Below, in pieces: positions 26,899 to 39,199 of a stretch of DNA of 64,000 bases; position 1 is the first letter of the stretch; each line of letters begins with the position of its first letter. Location of the stretch: assembly GCA_033782935.1 (NCBI GenBank), contig JAWQEG010001220.1, positions 2,294,001 to 2,358,000 on the forward strand, written 5' to 3'. The notes beneath the pieces are model-generated. The model was not told where the DNA came from and did no database searches. It saw nothing but the letters and a program-made list of their open reading frames with translations. This DNA comes from Petrolisthes cinctipes. Lineage: Eukaryota; Arthropoda; Malacostraca; Decapoda; Porcellanidae. Both the position numbers and the translations under genes were made by a program.

Positions 26899-28383
26899 GT
26901 GTTAGAGTATTTTCAAAATACATGCTCAAAACATACTGAAAATCGATCTTTTAGGTGCACAAAAGTCGATATGTGCATGCATCTTCAGTACCCGTTTATA
27001 TCTCAAATTCAGGCTCAAAACATCCGAAAATTCAATATTTTGGGGTCCCAGAAGCAATCTGTACATGCCTACTCAGTGTTAGAGTATTTTCAAAATACAG
27101 GCCCAAAACATGCTGAAAATCGATATTTTAGATGCCCAAAGTCAATATGTGCATGTATCTTCTGTACCCGTTTATATCTCAAATTCAGGCTCAAAACACC
27201 CGAAAATTCAATATTTTGGGGTCCCAGAAGCAATCTGTACATGCCTACACAGTGCTAGAATATTTTCAAAATATAGGCTAAAAACATGCTAAAAATCGAC
27301 ATTTTAGGTGCCAAAAAATCGATATGTGCATGCATCTTCTGTACCCGTTTATATCTCAAATTCTGGCCCTAAACACCCGAAAATTCGATATTTTGGGGTC
27401 CCAGAAGCGATCTGTACATGCCTACTTAGTGTTAGAGTATTTTCAAAATTCAGGCCCAAAACATGCTGAAAATCGATATTTTTGCTGTCCAAAGTCAATA
27501 TGTGCATGTATCTTCTGTACCCGTTTATATATCAAATTCAGGCTCAAAACACCCGAAAATTCAATATTTTGAGGTCCCAGAAGCAATCTGTACAGTGCTA
27601 GAATATTTTCAAAATATAGGCTAAAAACATGCTAAAAATCGATCTTTTAGGTGCCAAAAAGTCGATATCTCAAATTCAGTCCCAAAACACACGAAAATTC
27701 GATATTTAGGGGTCCCAGAAGCGATCTGTACATGCCTACTCCGAGTTAGAGTATTTTCAAAATACATGCTCAAAACATACTGAAAATCGATCTTTTAGGT
27801 GCCCAAAAGTCGATATGTGCATGCATCTTCAGTACCCGTTTATATCTCAAATTCAGGCTCAAAACACCCGAAAATTCAATATTTTGGGGTCCCAGTAGCA
27901 ATCTGTACATGCCTACTCAGTGCTAGAATATTTTCAAAATATAGGCTAAAAACATGCTAAAAATCGATCTTTTAGGTGCCAAAAAGTCGATATCTCAAAT
28001 TCAGTCCCAAAACACCCGAAAATTCGATATTTAGGGGTCCCAGAAGCGATCTGTACATGCCTACTCCGTGTTAGAGTATTTTCAAAATACATGCTCAAAA
28101 CATACTGAAAATCGATATTTTAGGTGCACAAAAGTCGATATATGCATGCATCTTCAGTACCCGTTTATATCTCAAATTCAGGCTCAAAACACCCGAAAAT
28201 TCAATATTTTGGGGTCCCATTAGCAACCTGTACAGTGCTAGAATATTTTAATAATATAGGCTAAAAACATGATAAAATATAGATCTTTTAGGTGCCAAAA
28301 AGTCAATATCTCAAATTCAGTCCCAAAACACCCGAAAATTCGATATTTAGGGGTCCCTGAAGCGATCTGTACATGCCTACTCC
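26899..28383 (+). repeat. Segment with a five-monomer block (844 bp)
   Basis: The block at 26899 runs A1 (177), B1 (176), C/A hybrid (177), B2 (166) and C1 (148), followed by A-C dimers at 27743 (325) and 28068 (316). The B2 here has TTTTTGCTGTCC, linking it to the 2,782-bp family. The dimer at 27743 opens with GAGTTAGAG. Confidence 0.8.
27252..27428 (+). repeat. C2/A2 hybrid monomer, 177 bp
   Basis: It begins as C2 (GTGCTAGAATATT, AATCGACATTTTAGG, CCAAAAAATCGATAT) but continues into GTGCATGCATCTTCTG of A2, so it is full length. The switch lies exactly where C normally carries its 29-bp deletion. Confidence 0.83.
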
Positions 28384-30499
28384 GTGTTAGAGTATTTTCA
28401 AAATACATGCTCAAAACATACTGAAAATCGATCTTTTAGGTGCACAAAAGTCGATATGTGCATGCATCTTCAGTACCCGTTTATATCTCAAATTCAGGCT
28501 CAAAACATCCGAAAATTCAATATTTTGGGGTCCCAGAAGCAATCTGTACATGCCTACTCAGTGTTAGAGTATTTTCAAAATACAGGCCCAAAACATGCTG
28601 AAAATCGATATTTTAGATGCCCAAAGTCAATATGTGCATGTATCTTCTGTACCCGTTTATATCTCAAATTCAGGCTCAAAACACCCGAAAATTCAATATT
28701 TTGGGGTCCCAGAAGCAATCTGTACATGCCTACACAGTGCTAGAAGATTTTCAAAATATAGGCTAAAAACATGCTAAAAATCGACATTTTAGGTGCCAAA
28801 AAATCGATATCTCAAATTCAGTCCCAAAACACCCGAAAATTCGATATTTAGAGGTCCCAGAAGGTATCTGTACATGCCTACTCCGTGTTAGAGTATTTTC
28901 AAAGTACAGGCCAAAAACATACTGAAAATCGATCTTTTAGGTGCCCAAAGGTCGATATGTGCATGCATCTTCTGTACCCGTTTATATCTCAAATTCTGGC
29001 CCCAAACACCCGAAAATTCGATATTTTGGGGTCCCAGAAGCGATCTGTACATGCCTACTTAGTGTTAGAGTATTTTCAAAATTCAGGCCCAAAACATGCT
29101 GAAAATCGATATTTTTGCTGCATGTATCTTCTGTACCCGTTTATATCTCAAATTCAGGCTCAAAACACCCGAAAATTCAATATTTTGGGGTCCCAGAAGC
29201 AATCTGTACAGTGCTAGAATATTTTCAAAATATAGGCTAAAAACATGCTAAAAATCGATCTTTTAGGTGCCAAAAAGTCGATATCTCAAATTCAGTCCCA
29301 AAACACACGAAAATTCGATATTTAGGGGTCCCAGAAGCGATCTGTACATGCCTACTCCGAGTTAGAGTATTTTCAAAATACATGCTCAAAACATACTGAA
29401 AATCGATCTTTTAGGTGCCCAAAAGTCGATATGTGCATGCATCTTCAGTACCCGTTTATATCTCAAATTCAGGCTCAAAACACCCGAAAATTCAATATTT
29501 TGGGGTCCCAGAAGCAATCTGTACATGCCTACACAGTGCTAGAATATTTTCAAAATATAGGCTAAAAACATGCTGAAAATCGACATTTTAGGTGCCAAAA
29601 AATCGATATCTCAAATTCAGTCCCAAAACACCCGAAAATTCGATATTTAGAGGTCCCAGAAGGTATCTGTACATGCCTACTCCGTGTTAGAGTATTTTCA
29701 AAATACAGGCCAAAAACATACTGAAAATCGATCTTTTAGGTGCCCAAAAGTCGATATGTGCATGCATCTTCTGTCCCCATTTATATCTCAAATTCTGGCC
29801 CTAAACACCCGAAAATTCGATATTTTGGGGTCCCAGAAGCGATCTGTACATGCCTACTCCGTGTTAGAGTATTTTCAAAATTCAGGCCCAAAACATGCTG
29901 AAAATCGATATTTTTGGTGCCCAAGTCAATATGTGCATGTATCTTCTGTACCCGTTTATATCTCAAATTCAGGCTCAAAACACCCGAAAATTCAATATTT
30001 TGGGGTCCCAGAAGCAATCTGTACATGCCTACTCAGTGCTAGAATATTTTCAAAATATAGGCTAAAAACATGATAAAAATCGATCTTTTAGGTGCCAAAA
30101 AGTCGATATCTCAAATTCAGTCCCAAAACACCCGAAAATTCGATATTTAGGGGTCCCAGAAGCGATCTGTACATGCCTACTCCGTGTTAGAGTATTTTCA
30201 AAATACATGCTCAAAACATACTGAAAATCGATATTTTAGGTGCACAAAAGTCGATATATGCATGCATCTTCAGTACCCGTTTATATCTCAAATTCAGGCT
30301 CAAAACACCCGAAAATTCAATATTTTGGGGTCCCATTAGCAACCTGTACAGTGCTAGAATATTTTAATAATATAGGCTAAAAACATGATAAAATATAGAT
30401 CTTTTAGGTGCCAAAAAGTCAATATCTCAAATTCAGTCCCAAAACACCCGAAAATTCGATATTTAGGGGTCCCTGAAGCGATCTGTACATGCCTACTCC
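28384..30499 (+). repeat. 2,116-bp HOR, complete copy
   Basis: Blocks are 501, 474, 325, 500 and 316 bp. Markers shared with the next copy are GAAGATTTTCAAAATATAGG in C2, TTCAAAGTACAGG, CCCAAAGGTCG, a 17-bp deletion in B2, CTTCTGTCCCCATTTAT and TGCCCAAGTC. The last block is the divergent TTTTAATAATATAGG type also seen at 24616 and 26750. Confidence 0.88.
29062..29210 (+). repeat. B2 monomer with 17-bp internal deletion, 149 bp
   Basis: TTTTTGCTGC runs directly into ATGTATCTTC; 17 bp between two TGC triplets has been lost, along with the usual 10-bp linker deletion. The same monomer is at 31178-31326 in the next HOR copy, so the event predates the duplication. Confidence 0.83.
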
Positions 30500-32299
30500 G
30501 TGTTAGAGTATTTTCAAAATACATGCTCAAAACATACTGAAAATCGATCTTTTAGGTGCACAAAAGTCGATATGTGCATGCATCTTCAGTACCCGTTTAT
30601 ATCTCAAATTCAGGCTCAAAACATCCGAAAATTCAATATTTTGGGGTCCCAGAAGCAATCTGTACATGCCTACTCAGTGTTAGAGTATTTTCAAAATACA
30701 GGCCCAAAACATGCTGAAAATCGATATTTTAGATGCCCAAAGTCAATATGTGCATGTATCTTCTGTACCCGTTTATATCTCAAATTCAGGCTCAAAACAC
30801 CCGAAAATTCAATATTTTGGGGTCCCAGAAGCAATCTGTACATGCCTACACAGTGCTAGAAGATTTTCAAAATATAGGCTAAAAACATGCTAAAAATCGA
30901 CATTTTAGGTGCCAAAAAATCGATATCTCAAATTCAGTCCCAAAACACCCGAAAATTCGATATTTAGAGGTCCCAGAAGGTATCTGTACATGCCTACTCC
31001 GTGTTAGAGTATTTTCAAAGTACAGGCCAAAAACATACTGAAAATCGATCTTTTAGGTGCCCAAAGGTCGATATGTGCATGCATCTTCTGTACCCGTTTA
31101 TATCTCAAATTCTGGCCCTAAACACCCGAAAATTCGATATTTTGGGGTCCCAGAAGCGATCTGTACATGCCTACTTAGTGTTAGAGTATTTTCAAAATTC
31201 AGGCCCAAAACATGCTGAAAATCGATATTTTTGCTGCATGTATCTTCTGTACCCGTTTATATCTCAAATTCAGGCTCAAAACACCCGAAAATTCAATATT
31301 TTGGGGTCCCAGAAGCAATCTGTACAGTGCTAGAATATTTTCAAAATATAGGCTAAAAACATGCTAAAAATCGATCTTTTAGGTGCCAAAAAGTCGATAT
31401 CTCAAATTCAGTCCCAAAACACACGAAAATTCGATATTTAGGGGTCCCAGAAGCGATCTGTACATGCCTACTCCGAGTTAGAGTATTTTCAAAATACATG
31501 CTCAAAACATACTGAAAATCGATCTTTTAGGTGCCCAAAAGTCGATATGTGCATGCATCTTCAGTACCCGTTTATATCTCAAATTCAGGCTCAAAACACC
31601 CGAAAATTCAATATTTTGGGGTCCCAGAAGCAATCTGTACATGCCTACACAGTGCTAGAATATTTTCAAAATATAGGCTAAAAACATGCTGAAAATCGAC
31701 ATTTTAGGTGCCAAAAAATCGATATCTCAAATTCAGTCCCAAAACACCCGAAAATTCGATATTTAGAGGTCCCAGAAGGTATCTGTACATGCCTACTCCG
31801 TGTTAGAGTATTTTCAAAATACAGGCCAAAAACATACTGAAAATCGATCTTTTAGGTGCCCAAAAGTCGATATGTGCATGCATCTTCTGTCCCCATTTAT
31901 ATCTCAAATTCTGGCCCTAAACACCCGAAAATTCGATATTTTGGGGTCCCAGAAGCGATCTGTACATGCCTACTCCGTGTTAGAGTATTTTCAAAATTCA
32001 GGCCCAAAACATGCTGAAAATCGATATTTTTGGTGCCCAAGTCAATATGTGCATGTATCTTCTGTACCCGTTTATATCTCAAATTCAGGCTCAAAACACC
32101 CGAAAATTCAATATTTTGGGGTCCCAGAAGCAATCTGTACATGCCTACTCAGTGCTAGAATATTTTCAAAATATAGGCTAAAAACATGCTAAAAATCGAT
32201 CTTTTAGGTGCCAAAAAGTCGATATCTCAAATTCAGTCCCAAAACACCCGAAAATTCGATATTTAGGGGTCCCAGAAGCGATCTGTACATGCCTACTCC
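30500..32299 (+). repeat. 2,116-bp HOR, copy lacking the terminal 316-bp dimer
   Basis: Blocks are 501, 474, 325 and 500 bp, matching 28384-30183 at an offset of 2,116 bp with all the private markers. The A1-C1 dimer that closes the first copy is absent; the next block (32300) starts a different family. Confidence 0.87.
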
Positions 32300-33801
32300 G
32301 TGTTAGAGTATTTTCAAAATACATGCTCAAAACATACTGAAAATCGATCTTTTAGGTGCACAAAAGTCGATATATGCATGCATCTTCAGTACCCGTTTAT
32401 ATCTCAAATTCAGGCTCAAAACACCCGAAAATTCAATATTTTGGGGTCCCAGAAGCAATCTGTACATGCCTACTCAGTGTTAGAGTATTTTCAAAATACA
32501 GGCCCAAAACATGCTGAAAATCGATATTTTAGATGCCCAAAGTCAATATGTGCATGTATCTTCTGTACCCGTTTATATCTCAAATTCAGGCTCAAAACAC
32601 CCGAAAATTCAATATTTTGGGGTCCCAGAAGCAATCTGTACATGCCTACACAGTGCTAGAATATTTTCAAAATATAGGCTAAAAACATGCTAAAAATCGA
32701 CATTATAGGTGCCAAAAAATCGATATCTCAAATTCAGTCCCAAAACACCCGAAAATTCGATATTTAGAGGTCCCAGAAGGTATCTGTACATGCCTACTCA
32801 GTGTTAGAGTATTTTCAAAATACAGGCCAAAAACATACTGAAAATCAATCTTTTAGGTGCCCAAAAGTCGATATGTGCATGCATCTTCTGTACCCGTTTA
32901 TATCTCAAATTCTGGCCCTAAACACCCGAAAATTCGATATTTTGGGGTCCCAGAAGCAATCTGTACATGCCTACTCCGTGTTAGAGTATTTTCAAAATTC
33001 AGTCCCAAAACATGCTGAAAATCGATATTTTTGGTGCCCAAAGTCAATATGTGCATGTATCTTCTGTACTCGTTTATATCTCAAATTCAGGCTCAAAACA
33101 CTCGAAAATTCAATATTTTGGGGTCCCAGAAGCAATCTGTACATGCCTACACAGTGCTAGAATATTTTCAAAATATAGGCTAAAAACATGCTGAAAATCG
33201 ACATTTTAGGTGCCAAAAAATCGATATCTCAAATTCAGTCCCAAAACACCCGAAAATTCGATATTTAGAGGTCCCAGAAGGTATCTGTACATGCCTACTC
33301 CGTGTTAGAGTATTTTCAAAATACAGGCCAAAAACATACTGAAAATCGATCTTTTAGGTGCCCAAAAGTCGATATGTGCATGCATCTTCTGTCCCCATTT
33401 ATATCTCAAATTCTGGCCCTAAACACCCGAAAATTCGATATTTTGGGGTCCCAGAAGCGATCTGTACATGCCTACTCCGTGTTAGAGTATTTTCAAAATT
33501 CAGGCCCAAAACATGCTGAAAATCGATATTTTTGGTGCCCAAGTCAATATGTGCATGTATCTTCTGTACCCGTTTATATCTCAAATTCAGGCTCAAAACA
33601 CCCGAAAATTCAATATTTTGGGGTCCCAGAAGCAATCTGTACATGCCTACTCAGTGCTAGAATATTTTCAAAATATAGGCTAAAAACATGATAAAAATCG
33701 ATCTTTTAGGTGCCAAAAAGTCGATATCTCAAATTCAGTCCCAAAACACCCGAAAATTCGATATTTAGGGGTCCCAGAAGCGATCTGTACATGCCTACTC
33801 C
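32300..33801 (+). repeat. 1,502-bp HOR (9 monomers)
   Basis: Blocks are 501, 501 and 500 bp. The 500-bp block (33302) carries CTTCTGTCCCCATTTAT and TGCCCAAGTC and is the third copy of the block at 29684 and 31800. Other markers are GACATTATAGG in C2, GAAAATCAATC in A2 and GTACTCGTTTATATC in B2; these reappear 1,502 bp on. Confidence 0.83.
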
Positions 33802-34795
33802 GTGTTAGAGTATTTTCAAAATACATGCTCAAAACATACTGAAAATCGATCTTTTAGGTGCACAAAAGTCGATATATGCATGCATCTTCAGTACCCGTTT
33901 ATATCTCAAATTCAGGCTCAAAACACCCGAAAATTCAATATTTTGGGGTCCCAGAAGCAATCTGTACATGCCTACTCAGTGTTAGAGTATTTTCAAAATA
34001 CAGGCCCAAAACATGCTGAAAATCGATATTTTAGATGCCCAAAGTCAATATGTGCATGTATCTTCTGTACCCGTTTATATCTCAAATTCAGGCTCAAAAC
34101 ACCCGAGAATTCAATATTTTGGGGTCCCAGAAGCAATCTGTACATGCCTACACAGTGCTAGAAGATTTTCAAAATATAGGCTAAAAACATGCTAAAAATC
34201 GACATTATAGGTGCCAAAAAATCGATATCTCAAATTCAGTCCCAAAACACCCGAAAATTCGATATTTAGAGGTCCCAGAAGGTATCTGTACATGCCTACT
34301 CAGTGTTAGAGTATTTTCAAAATACAGGCCAAAAACATACTGAAAATCAATCTTTTAGGTGCCCAAAAGTCGATATGTGCATGCATCTTCTGTACCCGTT
34401 TATATCTCAAATTCTGGCCCTAAACACCCGAAAATTCGATATTTTGGGGTCCCAGAAGCAATCTGTACATGCCTACTCCGTGTTAGAGTATTTTCAAAAT
34501 TCAGTCCCAAAACATGCTGAAAATCGATATTTTTGGTGCCCAAAGTCAATATGTGCATGTATCTTCTGTACTCGTTTATATCTCAAATTCAGGCTCAAAA
34601 CACTCGAAAATTCAATATTTTGGGGTCCCAGAAGCAATCTGTACAGTGCTAGAATATTTTCAAATTATATAGGCTAAAAACATGCTAAAAATCGATCTTT
34701 TAGGTGCCAAAAAGTCGATATCTCAAATTCAGTCCCAAAACACCCGAAAATTCGATATTTAGGGGTCCCAGAAGCGATCTGTACATGCCTACTCC

Positions 34796-34939
34796 GTGTT
34801 AGAGTATTTTCAAAATCATGCTCAAAACATACTGAAAATCGATCTTTTAGGTGCACAAAAGTCGATATGTGCATGCATCTTCAGTACCCGAAAATTCGAT
34901 ATTTTGGGGTCCCAGAAGCGATCTGTACATGCCTACTCC
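34796..34939 (+). repeat. A monomer with 32-bp internal deletion, 144 bp
   Basis: CTTCAGTACCCG joins directly to AAAATTCGATATTTT. The deleted 32 bp is flanked in the parent by two ACCCG motifs, and one is retained. A second deletion removes one A (AAAATCATGCTC). An identical arrangement is at 37074-37217. Confidence 0.87.
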
Positions 34940-35115
34940 GTGTTAGAGTATTTTCAAAATTCAGGCCCAAAACATGCTGAAAATCGATATTTTTGGTGCC
35001 CAAAGTCAATATGTGCATGTATCTTCTGTACCCGTTTATATATCAAATTCAGGCTCAAAACACCCGAAAATTCAATATTTTGGGGTCCCTGAAGCAATCT
35101 GTACATGCCTACACA

Positions 35116-35257
35116 GTGCTAGAATATTTTCAAATTATAGGCTAAAAACATGCTAAAAATCGACATTTTAGGTGCCAAAAAATCGATATCTCAAATTCAG
35201 TCCCAAAACACCCGAAAATTCGATATTTAGAGGTCCCAGAAGGTACATGCCTACTCA
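35116..35257 (+). repeat. C2 monomer with 6-bp linker deletion, 142 bp
   Basis: AGAAGGTATCTGTACATG has become AGAAGGTACATG; the lost 6 bp lies between two GTA triplets. The same deletion occurs at 39058-39199, and in both places the preceding B ends with the rare GGTCCCTGAAGC, so the two stretches share a recent ancestor about 3.94 kb apart. Confidence 0.82.
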
Positions 35258-36081
35258 GTGTTAGAGTATTTTCAAAATACAGGCCAAAAACATACTGAAA
35301 ATCGATCTTTTAGGTGCCCAAAAGTCGATATGTGCATGCATCTTCTGTACCCGTTTATATCTCAAATTCTGGCCCTAAACACCCGAAAATTCGATATTTT
35401 GGGGTCCCAGAAGCGATCTGTACATGCCTACTTAGTGTTAGAGTATTTTCAAAATTCAGGCCCAAAACATGCTGAAAATCGATATTTTTGGTGCCCAAAG
35501 TCAATATGTGCATGTATCTTCTGTACCCGTTTATATCTCAAATTCAGGCTCAAAACACCCGAAAATTCAATATTTTGGGGTCCCAGAAACAATCTGTACA
35601 TGCCTACTCAGTGCTAGAATATTTTCAAAATATAGGCTAAAAACATGCTAAAAATCGATCTTTTAGGTGCCAAAAAGTCGATATCTCAAATTCAGTCCCA
35701 AAACACCCGAAAATTCAATATTTTTGGGTCCCAGAAGCGATCTGTACATGCCTACTCCGTGTTAGAGTATTTTCAAAATTCAGGCCCAAAACATGCTGAA
35801 AATCGATATTTTTGGTGCCCAAGTCAATATGTGCATGTATCTTCTGTACCCGTTTATATCTCAAATTCAGGCTCAAAACACCCGAAAATTCAATATTTTG
35901 GGGTCCCAGAAGCAATCTGTACATGCCTACTCAGTGCTAGAATATTTTCAAAATATAGGCTAAAAACATGATAAAAATCGATCTTTTAGGTGCCAAAAAG
36001 TCGATATCTCAAATTCAGTCCCAAAACACCCGAAAATTCGATATTTAGGGGTCCCAGAAGCGATCTCTACATGCCTACTCC

Positions 36082-37849
36082 GTGTTAGAGTATTTTCAAA
36101 ATAAATGCTCAAAACATACTGAAAATCGATCTTTTAGGTGCACAAAAGTCGATATATGCATGCATCTTCAGTACCCGTTTATATCTCAAATTCAGGCTCA
36201 AAACACCCGAAAATTCAATATTTTGGGGTCCCAGAAGCAATCTGTTCATGCCTACTCAGTGTTAGAGTATTTTCAAAATACAGGCCCAAAACATGCTGAA
36301 AATCGATATTTTAGATGCCCAAAGTCAATATGTGCATGTATCTTCTGTACCCGTTTATATCTCAAATTCAGGCTCAAAACACCCGAGAATTCAATATTTT
36401 GGGGTCCCAGAAGCAATCTGTACATGCCTACACAGTGCTAGAATATTTTCAAAATATAGGCTAAAAACATGCTAAAAATCGACATTATAGGTGCCAAAAA
36501 ATCGATATCTCAAATTCAGTCCCAAAACACCCGAAAATTCGATATTTAGAGGTCCCAGAAGGTATCTGTACATGCCTACTCAGTGTTAGAGTATTTTCAA
36601 AATACAGGCCAAAAACATACTGAAAATCGATCTTTTAGGTGCCCAAAAGTCGATATGTGCATGCATCTTCTGTACCCGTTTATATCTCAAATTCTGGCCC
36701 TAAACACCCGAAAATTCGATATTTTGGGGTCCCAGAAGCAATCTGTACATGCCTACTCCGTGTTAGAGTATTTTCAAAATTCAGTCCCAAAACATGCTGA
36801 AAATCGATATTTTTGGTGCCCAAAGTCAATATGTGCATGTATCTTCTGTACTCGTTTATATCTCAAATTCAGGCTCAAAACACTCGAAAATTCAATATTT
36901 TGGGGTCCCAGAAGCAATCTGTACAGTGCTAGAATATTTTCAAAATATAGGCTAAAAACATGCTAAAAATCGATCTTTTAGGTGCCAAAAAGTCGATATC
37001 TCAAATTCAGTCCCAAAACACCCGAAAATTCGATATTTAGGGGTCCCAGAAGCGATCTGTACATGCCTACTCCGTGTTAGAGTATTTTCAAAATCATGCT
37101 CAAAACATACTGAAAATCGATCTTTTAGGTGCACAAAAGTCGATATGTGCATGCATCTTCAGTACCCGAAAATTCGATATTTTGGGGTCCCAGAAGCGAT
37201 CTGTACATGCCTACTCCGTGTTAGAGTATTTTCAAAATTCAGGCCCAAAACATGCTGAAAATCGATATTTTTGGTGCCCAAAGTCAATATGTGCATGTAT
37301 CTTCTGTACCCGTTTATATCTCAAATTCAGGCTCAAAACACCCGAAAATTCAATATTTTGGGGTCCCAGAAGCAATCTGTACAGTGCTAGAATATTTTCA
37401 AAATATAGGCTAAAAACATGCTAAAAATCGATCTTTTAGGTGCCAAAAAGTCGATATCTCAAATTCAGTCCCAAAACATCCGAAAATTCGATATTTAGGG
37501 GTCCCAGAAGCGATCTGTACATGCCTACTCAGTGTTAGAGTATTTTCAAAATACATGCTCAAAACATACTGAAAATCGATCTTTTAGGTGCACAAAAGTC
37601 GATATGTGCATGCATCTTCAGTACCCGTTTATATCTCAAATTCAGGCTCAAAACACCCGAAAATTCAATATTTTGGGGTCCCATTAGCAACCTGTACAGT
37701 GCTAGAATATTTTAAAAATATAGGCTAATAAAAACATGATAAAAATCGATCTGTTAGGTGCCAAAAAGTCGATATCTCAAATTCAGTCCCAAAACACCCG
37801 AAAATTCGATATTTAGGGGTCCCAGAAGCGATCTGTACATGCCTACTCC
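36082..37849 (+). repeat. 2,280-bp HOR, second divergent copy
   Basis: Blocks are 501, 491, 458 and 318 bp. It tracks the first copy through the 144-bp A monomer, then leaves it: the B after 37218 has the 10-bp linker deletion and is followed by C1. The 318-bp dimer has a three-base insertion in C (GGCTAATAAAAACATG). Confidence 0.8.
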
Positions 37850-39199
37850 GTGTTAGAGTATTTTCAAAATACATGCTCAAAACATACTGAAAATCGATCT
37901 TTTAGGTGCACAAAAGTCGATATGTGCATGCATCTTCAGTACCCGTTTATATCTCAAATTCAGGCTCAAAACACCCGAAAATTCAATATTTTGGGGTTCC
38001 AGAAGCAATCTGTACATGCCTACTCAGTGTTAGAGTATTTTCAAAATACAGGCCCAAAACATGCTGAAAATCGATATTTTAGATGCTCAAAGTCAATATG
38101 TGCATGTATCTTCTGTACCCGTTTATATCTCAAATTCAGGCTCAAAACACCCGAAAATTCAATATTTTGGGGTCTCACAAGCAATCTGTACATGCCTACA
38201 CAGTGCTAGAATATTTTCAAAATATAGGCTAAAAACATGCTAAAAATCGACATTTTAGGTGCCAAAAAATCGATATCTCAAATTCAGTCCCAAAACACCC
38301 GAAAATTCGATATTTAGAGGTCCCAGAAGGTATCTGTACATGCCTACTCCGTGTTAGAGTATTTTCAAAATACAGGCCAAAAACATACTGAAAATCGATC
38401 TTTTAGGTGCCCAAAAGTCGATATGTGCATGCATCTTCTGTACCCGTTTATATCTAAAATTCTGGCCCTAAACACCCGAAAATTCGATATTTTGGGGTCC
38501 CAGAAGCGATCTGTACATGCCTACTTAGTGTTAGAGTATTTTCAAAATTCAGGCCCAAAACATGCTGAAAATCGATATTTTTGGTGCCCAAAGTCAATAT
38601 GTGCATGTATCTTCTGTACCCGTTTATATCTCAAATTCAGGCTCAAAACACCCGAAAATTCAATATTTTGGGGTCCCAGAAGCAATCTGTAAATGCCTAC
38701 TCAGTGCTAGAATATTTTCAAAATATAGGCTAAAAACATGCTAAAAATCGATCTTTTAGGTGCACAAAAAGTCGATATGTGCATGCATCTTCAGTACCCG
38801 TTTATATCTCAAATTCAGGCTCAAAACACCCGAAAATTCAATATTTTGGGGTCCCAGAAGCAATCTGTACATGCCTACTCAGTGTTAGAGTATTTTCAAA
38901 ATACAGGCCCAAAACATGCTGAAAATCGATATTTTAGATGCCCAAAGTCAATATGTGCATGTATCTTCTGTACCCGTTTATATCTCAAATTCAGGCTCAA
39001 AACACCCGAAAATTCAATATTTTGGGGTCCCTGAAGCAATCTGTACATGCCTACACAGTGCTAGAATATTTTCAAAATATAGGCTAAAAACATGCTAAAA
39101 ATCGACATTTTAGGTGCTAAAAAATCGATATCTCAAATTCAGTCCCAAAACACCCGAAAATTCGATATTTAGAGGTCCCAGAAGGTACATGCCTACTCA
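37850..39199 (+). repeat. Hexamer region with C/A hybrid
   Basis: A 501-bp A1-B1-C2 block (37850) with scattered private changes (GGGGTTCC, GATGCTCAAAG, GGTCTCACAAGC) is followed by an 849-bp run A2, B2, C/A hybrid, B1 and the 142-bp C2. The accumulation of singletons in one block is higher than in its neighbours. Confidence 0.78.
38704..38881 (+). repeat. C1/A1 hybrid monomer, 178 bp
   Basis: Starts as C1 (GTGCTAGAATATT, AATCGATCTTTTAGG) and switches at GGTGCACAAAAAGTCG to A1 (CATCTTCAGTACC). It has one A more than a normal A, which places the join in the A-tract. This is the second independent C-to-A restoration in the window. Confidence 0.83.

Larger units (their letters stand above)
33802..36081 (+). 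repeat. 2,280-bp HOR, first copy
   Basis: Blocks are 501, 493, 462, 501 and 323 bp. The 493-bp block has two extra bases in C (CAAATTATATAGG). The 462-bp block contains a 144-bp A, a 176-bp B and a 142-bp C. The first part derives from 32300-33301 (offset 1,502); the CCCGAGAATTC variant is shared with 36082. Confidence 0.82.
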
